From Denitrobacterium sp024691475 (GTDB lineage Bacteria; Actinomycetota; Coriobacteriia; Coriobacteriales; Eggerthellaceae): DNA of 10,676 nt. A program made the translations under genes and the position numbers. Below the pieces are notes generated by a model that made no database searches, was not told the origin of the DNA, and worked only from the letters and a program-made list of their open reading frames with translations. Below, in pieces: positions 5,439 through 10,676 of this stretch (within the stretch, counting starts at the first letter, position 1; every line of letters begins with the position of its first letter). Location of the stretch: NCBI GenBank assembly GCA_024691475.1, contig JAILNP010000159.1, positions 1-10,676 on the forward strand. Reading direction: 5' to 3'.

Positions 5439-6728
5439 CTATTCGCCCTCCATTTCGTACATAAGCGTATCGTTGATGGTCACGCTCACGATATCGCCGA
5501 TTTCGCCCTGATGGACGTACACCACGCCATCAACATCAGGTGCCTGGCATTTCGCCCTGCCGAAGAGCTGGCCATCTTCCTCGCTGCCCAGAACGAGCAC
5601 GTCAAGCTGCGAGCCCACGCGTGCAGCGACGCGCTCGCGCGAAATGGCATCGGCGATGTCGCGCACGGCCTGGGCACGCTCGATCTTCACGTCATCGTCA
5701 ATCTGATCGTCGAACGTGGCGGCACGCGTACCCTCTTCGACCGAATACGGGAATACGCCCACGTAATCGAAGTCGATGTCTTCCACGAAATCGCAAAGCT
5801 CTTGAAAATCATCTTCCGTTTCGCCCGGGAATCCAGCGATGAACGTAGTGCGCAGCGTAATGCCCGGTACCATTTCGCGAATATGCGCAATGAGCTTCAG
5901 GTATTCGGCGGCGCTCCCCTTGCGGTTCATGCGCGACAGAATGCGCTCGTTGGCGTGCTGGAACGGAATATCCAGATACGAGCAAATGTTCTCATGCGAA
6001 TGCATGACGCCAAGCAGCTCGTCGGTGATACCCTCGGGCTGCAGGTACATGACCCTAAACCACGTCTTGGGATACTTCTGCGCCAGCGTGGACATAAGCC
6101 AGGCCAGCGTGGACGGCTCTTCGAAATCGTCTCCCCAACGGCCCGTATCCTGCGCAATGAGAACAATCTCACGCGCGCCACGCGCAATCTGCGCGGCAAC
6201 GTCGGCGTCGATGCGGTCGAACGGAAAGCTATGATACCTACCACGAATGTACGGGATGGAGCAGTAGCTGCAGAAGCGATTGCACCCATCGGAAATCTTC
6301 ACGTACGCGCTAAGCACCTCGGGCGCAGAAGCGATCTCTTCAAGCTTCGAGCGATGCGGAAACAATGCATCCAGAATGGCAACGATGTCGTCTTCCTTGC
6401 TGCACGGCACGAAGGCGGAAGCCTCGTTCAGCTCGGATGCTAGGTCGTCACCATACCGAGCAGGCATGCAACCAGCAACGATGAGCTTCACGTCGCCCGT
6501 TTCCATACCCGGAAGCCCCGCCATCTCGAAGATGGCCTGCAGGCTTTCCTCGGTAGCGCTCTGGATAAACGAACAGGTATTCACGATAACGGCCTGCGCC
6601 TCTTCAGGCTCTTCGACCATGCGATACCCGGCAGCCGAAAGGCGTGCGCGCATATTGTCAGAGTCGACCTCGTTCTTCGCACATCCCATCGTGAGAATGT
6701 GGACCGATATTACTTCCGAAACGCTCAT
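5439..6728 (-). CDS. rimO: Ribosomal protein uS12 Asp methylthiotransferase RimO
   Basis: RimO is a radical-SAM enzyme with two [4Fe-4S] clusters that adds a methylthio group to a conserved aspartate of ribosomal protein S12 (Asp88 in E. coli). The protein has 429 residues, normal for the family. The N-terminal methylthiotransferase domain supplies cluster ligands C16 (GCAKNEVDSD), C52 (NTCSFI) and C87 (AGCMPARY). The radical-SAM triad is C149-N-R-F-C153-S-Y-C156. GFPGETEDDF (299-308) and FPYSVEEGT (326-334) favour RimO over the related tRNA enzyme MiaB. A TRAM domain occupies about 366-427. The ATG at 6728 has GAGGAAG about 5 nt upstream. It follows yajQ after 78 bp containing a hairpin, and its stop is 1 nt from pgsA-cinA, so these two genes are surely cotranscribed. 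Confidence 0.97.
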   Translation of the reverse strand: MSVSEVISVHILTMGCAKNEVDSDNMRARLSAAGYRMVEEPEEAQAVIVNTCSFIQSATEESLQAIFEMAGLPGMETGDVKLIVAGCMPARYGDDLASELNEASAFVPCSKEDDIVAILDALFPHRSKLEEIASAPEVLSAYVKISDGCNRFCSYCSIPYIRGRYHSFPFDRIDADVAAQIARGAREIVLIAQDTGRWGDDFEEPSTLAWLMSTLAQKYPKTWFRVMYLQPEGITDELLGVMHSHENICSYLDIPFQHANERILSRMNRKGSAAEYLKLIAHIREMVPGITLRTTFIAGFPGETEDDFQELCDFVEDIDFDYVGVFPYSVEEGTRAATFDDQIDDDVKIERAQAVRDIADAISRERVAARVGSQLDVLVLGSEEDGQLFGRAKCQAPDVDGVVYVHQGEIGDIVSVTINDTLMYEMEGE

Positions 6729-6751
6729 GATACTTCCTCGTACATACGCAA

Positions 6752-6786
6752 CCGAGCGCCCACGTGAAGGACACGCGTGCGCTCGG
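6752..6786 (-). other. Strong GC hairpin between yajQ and rimO
   Basis: CCGAGCGC and GCGCTCGG form a perfect 8-bp outer stem. After one A-G mismatch, a further 6 pairs (one G-U) close a 5-nt loop, so the whole 35-nt element is one long stem. On the minus strand the following bases are TTGCGTATG, not a U-tract, and the hairpin ends 23 nt before the rimO ATG. It could be a partial terminator after yajQ, an RNA-processing or stability element, or a rightward structure with no gene to serve. Confidence 0.55.
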
Positions 6787-6806
6787 CGACTTTAAAACAC
6801 AATAGA

Positions 6807-7304
6807 CTAGCGGTAGTTGGTAAACTGCAGGGGCTGACCGTAGTCGTTACCCTTCACGAAGGAAATAACATCCTGCAGGGTGTCCTTCGAAGCGCTGGAA
6901 ACGCGCAGCTTGTCGCCTTCAATGGTGACCTTCGCCTTGAACTTCTGGGCCTTGATGTCCTTGTTGATCTTGCCAGCAGTGTCGCGATCGATGCCCTCGA
7001 TGATGTTGGCAACCTTGCGCACCGTGCCGCCAGAAGCGTTTTCGGAAGCGCCCCACTTGATAGCGGAAAGATCGATTCCACGCTTGACCAGCTTGCTGGC
7101 GATGATGTCGGTAACCTGGCCGGCCACGAAATCGCTCGGCGCGTTTACCGTGATGGTTTTCGCCTGCTTGTCGAGCGCAATGCTAGAGCCGGAATCCTTC
7201 AGGTCGTAGCGCTGGGTAAGCTCCTTCTTGGCCTGGCCGTACGCATTGTCGATTTCCTGCATGTCAACGCTGGAAACGATGTCGAAGCTGGATTCTTTTG
7301 CCAT
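6807..7304 (-). CDS. yajQ: YajQ family nucleotide-binding protein
   Basis: The 165-residue protein matches the YajQ (DUF520) family throughout: start MAKESSFDIVS, then DMQEIDNAYGQAKKELTQRYD (with the family's conserved Q-RYD-K core), the SGSSI strand, and the C-terminal KVTIEGDKLRVSSASKDTLQDVI. Family members bind nucleotides, RNA or cyclic di-GMP in some species; the role in this organism cannot be told from sequence. No membrane segment or signal peptide is seen, so it is cytoplasmic. The ATG at 7304 has GAAAGG about 8 nt upstream. It lies 38 nt after the rodZ-like stop with no visible promoter in the gap, so cotranscription with ftsK-rodZ is likely. A strong hairpin follows it. Its presence between rodZ and rimO is not part of the usual order for these genes. 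Confidence 0.95.
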   Translation of the reverse strand: MAKESSFDIVSSVDMQEIDNAYGQAKKELTQRYDLKDSGSSIALDKQAKTITVNAPSDFVAGQVTDIIASKLVKRGIDLSAIKWGASENASGGTVRKVANIIEGIDRDTAGKINKDIKAQKFKAKVTIEGDKLRVSSASKDTLQDVISFVKGNDYGQPLQFTNYR

Positions 7305-7342
7305 GTAGGTACCTTTCTATGCAAACGCAGCGAGAAGACGGG

Positions 7343-8503
7343 CTACTCGCTGGTAGACGACGTAGTAGCTGTGCTGGCACCGGATGCCGTATCGCTGATG
7401 GCATCGGGGTGCGCCGACTTCCATTCGGCCAGGATATCGGAGAATTCGTACGTGACGTTCACGATGCCGTTGGAATTCGGCTCCAACGTCTGCTGCTCGC
7501 CATTGACCGTTACGGTAACACTAGTGGTGTCGACGCAGATAATCTGCAACGTATCCGTAAAGGTGTACTGCTTCGTGGCAGGCCCCTCCACCGTGTCGGC
7601 TTCCTGGTTCGTACCATCCACGTAGACTTCGATGTACGTAGAGCCGCCATCGGCAACCGTGTACGTAAACTCGCCCTGCGTAGGCGCAACCTCAGTGGTG
7701 GTGGATGCAGAAGAGGTACTCGTGGAACTGCTGGAAGCGCTGGTATCGGATGCGCTGGAGCTGGACTCGGAAAGCCCCGTTACCGGCATGGTAGACGTAG
7801 CCTGCGAGCTGCTTTCGGACTTATGCGAGAAGAGGAACGAGCATACGATGATGACGATAACGAGAATGACCGCAGCGGCAATGATGAAGGGAAGCTTCGA
7901 ATGACCCGCCCCATCGGCATTGCGCGCAGAGGACGACTGACCCACAAACGACTGTGGGGGAAGCACGGAGCCACGCGAAGGATTAACGCGACCGGGAACA
8001 CCAACCTTCTTGCCCTTCACCTGGGGAACGCCACGCGAGCGTTCCATGCTCTCCAGGCCCTCCATGTAGCCGCCCTCGCTGCGCTTGCGGCCAGCCTGGC
8101 GGCGCGAACCGCCGTCACGCTGCTGACGACGCGGCTTCAGGTTCTGGTCGGAAGCACGCAGGCGGGACGTACCCCCGCGATGCGGGAAGCGCGTATTTTC
8201 CGGAGCAGCAGACATGTCGAACCCCGTACCACGCTGATGCGCACGGGAGATACCCGACTGGTACGCATAGAGCTCGTCGATGTACATGCCCGTGATATCG
8301 GTGGGGTTCAACCCCAAATAGCGAGCATATCCATTCACCATGTTGCGCGTATAGCCACGCGGCGGCATGGCAGCGAAATTGCCCTCTTCGATGGCGCGCA
8401 GAATATCGGGACGAATGCGAAGGCGACGAGCGGTAGCGTACAGGTCGAGACCCTTACGCTCGCGCGTTTGCCGAAGTATTTCACCGAAGCTCATATCGCT
8501 CAT
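7343..8503 (-). CDS. rodZ: RodZ-like membrane protein with N-terminal HTH
   Basis: RodZ links the MreB cytoskeleton to the cell-wall elongation machinery. The 386-residue protein has the RodZ order: a cytoplasmic HTH domain (about 5-70, with F6-G-E-I-L-R-Q-T-R-E-R-K-G and GYARYLGLNPTDI), a long basic linker (about 85-200), one membrane segment (about 205-226), then an outer part. The outer part has a Ser/Thr-rich stretch (228-272, mostly Ser, Thr and Ala), a beta-rich domain like the RodZ C-terminal DUF4115 (about 277-355), and a second Ser/Thr-rich tail (370-386). The start at 8503 has GGGGAG 5 nt upstream and lies 2 nt after the ftsK stop; ATG 8494 is a less likely alternative. The assignment rests on architecture and the ftsK-rodZ synteny. 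A membrane HTH regulator of another kind is possible but less likely. Confidence 0.85.
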   Translation of the reverse strand: MSDMSFGEILRQTRERKGLDLYATARRLRIRPDILRAIEEGNFAAMPPRGYTRNMVNGYARYLGLNPTDITGMYIDELYAYQSGISRAHQRGTGFDMSAAPENTRFPHRGGTSRLRASDQNLKPRRQQRDGGSRRQAGRKRSEGGYMEGLESMERSRGVPQVKGKKVGVPGRVNPSRGSVLPPQSFVGQSSSARNADGAGHSKLPFIIAAAVILVIVIIVCSFLFSHKSESSSQATSTMPVTGLSESSSSASDTSASSSSTSTSSASTTTEVAPTQGEFTYTVADGGSTYIEVYVDGTNQEADTVEGPATKQYTFTDTLQIICVDTTSVTVTVNGEQQTLEPNSNGIVNVTYEFSDILAEWKSAHPDAISDTASGASTATTSSTSE

Positions 8504-8505
8504 GC

Positions 8506-10676
8506 TTACTCCCCGGTATTCGCGTCGTTCTGTTCGAACGCTTTCAACGTTTCCAATTCCATGGCGTCAACCAGAACCTCACGCGGCTTGCTGCCGTTCG
8601 GAGGCCCAACGATGCCCTTATCCTCAAGCATGTCCATTATACGCCCAGCTCGAGAATAACCCACTTTGAGTCGGCGCTGAATATTGGAAGTGGAGCCCAA
8701 GCCGGAATTAACGACGATATCGGCAGCCTCCCAGATAAGCGGGTCGTCGGCCGTAGACGAGCCACCCGAGCCATCGGGTGCGGTATCGCCCAGAGAAATG
8801 ACGTTGGTCTGCAGGATTTCCTGATGGTATTCCGGTTCGCCCTGCTCCTTCAGATGCGCAACGACGGCGGAGATCTCCTCTTCGGTGACCAGGCAGCCCT
8901 GCAGGCGCTGGGGCTTGGAGTACTCGGGCTTCGAGAGGAGCATGTCGCCCCAACCAATGAGGTTTTCGGCACCCGGGGTATCCAGGATAACGCGGCTGTC
9001 GATGCCGCTGGCCACGTTGAAGGCGATGCGGTTCGTAATGTTTGCCTTGATCAAGCCCGTAACAACGTTCGTAGAAGGACGCTGCGTGGCAACGATCATA
9101 TGAATGCCCGCGGCACGCGCGAGCTGAGCCAAACGGCTAATGGAGAACTCAACTTCCTTGCCCACGTTCATCATGAGGTCGGCAAGCTCGTCGATGATGA
9201 TGACGATATAGGGAAGCTGCTCGGCATCCTCCTCGCCAATCTGCATGCCATTCTGGCACTTGGCGTTGTACTGGCCAATGTTCCTGGCGCCCACCTTGGA
9301 AAACACCTTCAGGCGTCGTTCCATTTCAGCCACAGCCCAGGAAAGCGCGCTCGCTGCTTCCTTGCATTCCGTAACGACGGGAACGTACAGATGCGGAATG
9401 CCGTTGTAGGGAGTGAACTCAACGCGCTTCGGGTCGATCATGATGAAGCGCACTTCGGCGGGCGTAGCGCGCATGAGAATGGACATGATCATGCCGTTGA
9501 TGGACACCGACTTACCGGAACCGGTGGTACCGCCAATAAGCAGGTGGGGCATCTTGGCCAGGTCGGAGACGATGGGATTGCCCTCGACGTCTTCGCCGAT
9601 GGCAACTTCCAACGGGCTCTTCCCCGCCTGCGGGAGCACATCGCCCAACAGCACGGAACGACGCTTCACGTTCGGCACCTCGATGCCAACGTAGTTGGTG
9701 CCGGGAATGGGGCTGAAGATGCGCACGCCCGGCGAAGCCATGGCCAGCGCAATGTCGTCGGTGAGGTTCGTCACCTTGCTCACGCGCACGCCCGAAGGCA
9801 GCGAAACCTTGAACAGGGTGACCGTGGGACCCGCCGCCCAGCCAACGACCTCGGCATCGACGCCGAAATCGGCAAGCGTGGTCTGCAGGAGCATGGCCGT
9901 CTCACGCAGCGTCTCCTCGGTTTCCTTGCTGGCAACCTTGGCGCCAGAAGACTTGATGAGCTGCATATCGGGCAAAACGAAGCCCTCGGAAGGCTTGGGC
10001 GTGGTAACAACCGTGCCCGCAGCCGCAGAACGCTTGGGAGCCGCGGCAGTAGTTGCACGCTTGCCCAGCCTGCGCGTGAGGGCGGCAGACTTGCCCGATT
10101 CAACGGCGGCATCACGCGCGGCAGCGGCACGCGGAACGGTTTCCGCAGGCGTGGCGCCGAAATCGATCTTCTGGGTTACGCCCGCGGAAGCGCCGCGGCC
10201 ATTCGAGCCGCGCTTCATGACGGGGTCGCGCTGAGCGCCATCACGCGCAGAGCGACGCCTCTTCCCCACTTCCAGGGGCTTGTACGCCGGAGCGGGCATG
10301 ACGCCATCGGGGTCCTGTTCGGATTCAGGATTGCGCAGTTCGGCAGCATGCGCGCGAATCTTGTCGACCACGTCGGAAAGCGAGAACCCTATGATGATGA
10401 GCGCCACGGCGATGACGCCAATCATGATGATGGTGGTTACCAGCTGACCGAACAGCAGCAGGAACAGATATGCCACCAAGGCGCCCACATAACCACCCTG
10501 GTTAACCAAGTTCTCGTGGTTGAACAGCACCTGCAAGTTGCCGTTCGAAAGGCCGGGCGTGTATGCGGCCAGAATGACGAGCAGGGCGAAGAACAGAATG
10601 ATAAGGCCCACGGTTACGCGCGCCGACATGCGGTTCTGGGTTTCTCCATTGCGCCAAATAAGACTTACGGCAATGA
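8506..10676 (-). CDS. ftsK: FtsK/SpoIIIE DNA translocase, 5' end outside window
   Basis: FtsK pumps chromosomal DNA at the division septum and helps resolve dimers. The frame has no stop back to the right edge; 15 further codons (…AVSLIWRNGETQNR) precede the first in-window ATG at 10629. From that ATG (707 residues) only three membrane segments are visible (about 5-23, 47-63 and 64-82), matching the second half of the usual four-helix region. The real start therefore probably lies beyond the window. In numbering from 10629: disordered Ala/Pro/basic linker 100-215, alpha domain about 235-340, Walker A G367-T-T-G-S-G-K-S374, Walker B I477-I-I-D480-E481-L-A-D, the ATQRPST motif (514-520), and a gamma winged-helix domain (about 630-690, with SNIQRRLKVGYSRAGRIMD at 648-666) that reads orienting DNA sequences. 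The stop is 2 nt before the rodZ-like start. Confidence 0.97.
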   Translation of the reverse strand, partial: IAVSLIWRNGETQNRMSARVTVGLIILFFALLVILAAYTPGLSNGNLQVLFNHENLVNQGGYVGALVAYLFLLLFGQLVTTIIMIGVIAVALIIIGFSLSDVVDKIRAHAAELRNPESEQDPDGVMPAPAYKPLEVGKRRRSARDGAQRDPVMKRGSNGRGASAGVTQKIDFGATPAETVPRAAAARDAAVESGKSAALTRRLGKRATTAAAPKRSAAAGTVVTTPKPSEGFVLPDMQLIKSSGAKVASKETEETLRETAMLLQTTLADFGVDAEVVGWAAGPTVTLFKVSLPSGVRVSKVTNLTDDIALAMASPGVRIFSPIPGTNYVGIEVPNVKRRSVLLGDVLPQAGKSPLEVAIGEDVEGNPIVSDLAKMPHLLIGGTTGSGKSVSINGMIMSILMRATPAEVRFIMIDPKRVEFTPYNGIPHLYVPVVTECKEAASALSWAVAEMERRLKVFSKVGARNIGQYNAKCQNGMQIGEEDAEQLPYIVIIIDELADLMMNVGKEVEFSISRLAQLARAAGIHMIVATQRPSTNVVTGLIKANITNRIAFNVASGIDSRVILDTPGAENLIGWGDMLLSKPEYSKPQRLQGCLVTEEEISAVVAHLKEQGEPEYHQEILQTNVISLGDTAPDGSGGSSTADDPLIWEAADIVVNSGLGSTSNIQRRLKVGYSRAGRIMDMLEDKGIVGPPNGSKPREVLVDAMELETLKAFEQNDANTGE

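Noticed and set aside
5436..6443. 335-codon plus-strand open frame antisense to rimO
   Set aside because: Shadow of rimO, no recognisable family, and no upstream initiation signals.
8506..10629. Complete ftsK starting at ATG 10629
   Set aside because: The frame continues open to the window edge and the N-terminus from this ATG lacks the first membrane helices of the family, so the gene is treated as 5'-partial.

Overview
The window is a compact, almost wholly minus-strand block of housekeeping genes from a moderately GC-rich bacterium. Read 5'->3' on the minus strand (right to left), the order is ftsK (5' end outside the window) - rodZ-like - yajQ - rimO - a pgsA::cinA(C-terminal domain) fusion - recA - recX - rny - a GHKL-type ATPase (3' end outside the window). 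The order ftsK / rodZ / rimO / pgsA / cinA / recA / rny is a familiar Gram-positive arrangement. RNase Y, a Gram-positive-type LexA box and the base composition together suggest a Coriobacteriia-like actinobacterium (for example Eggerthellaceae). This is an inference; a GC-rich firmicute is not excluded.

Layout. Positions 10676-8506 carry the ftsK DNA translocase; its frame is still open at the window edge, so the first in-window ATG (10629) is probably internal. It is followed 2 nt later by a RodZ-like membrane HTH protein (8503-7343), then yajQ (7304-6807). A 78-bp gap with a strong GC hairpin precedes rimO (6728-5439). One nucleotide after the rimO stop comes a single ORF (5437-4268) encoding PgsA fused in frame to the PncC/CinA C-terminal amidase domain. 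A 139-bp gap holds the best regulatory region of the window: a near-consensus promoter for recA, a LexA box filling its spacer, and a long inverted repeat whose proximal arm contains the recA Shine-Dalgarno. recA (4128-3064) and recX (3057-2485) are 6 nt apart. A 241-bp AT-rich gap with three hairpins, one a textbook intrinsic terminator only 44 nt before the rny start, separates them from rny (2243-672). The GHKL ATPase gene begins 1 nt after the rny stop and runs off the left edge.

How the genes fit together. FtsK (chromosome segregation) and RodZ (cell shape) serve division and morphology; RimO modifies ribosomal protein S12; PgsA makes phosphatidylglycerophosphate, and its fused CinA domain recycles nicotinamide mononucleotide; RecA/RecX form an SOS-controlled recombination unit; RNase Y starts mRNA decay. 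No mobile element, CRISPR array, rRNA or tRNA was seen, and there is no sign of a novel defence or mobile system. The observations most worth a second look are regulatory (the recA inverted repeat and the rny leader hairpins) and architectural (the PgsA-CinA fusion).
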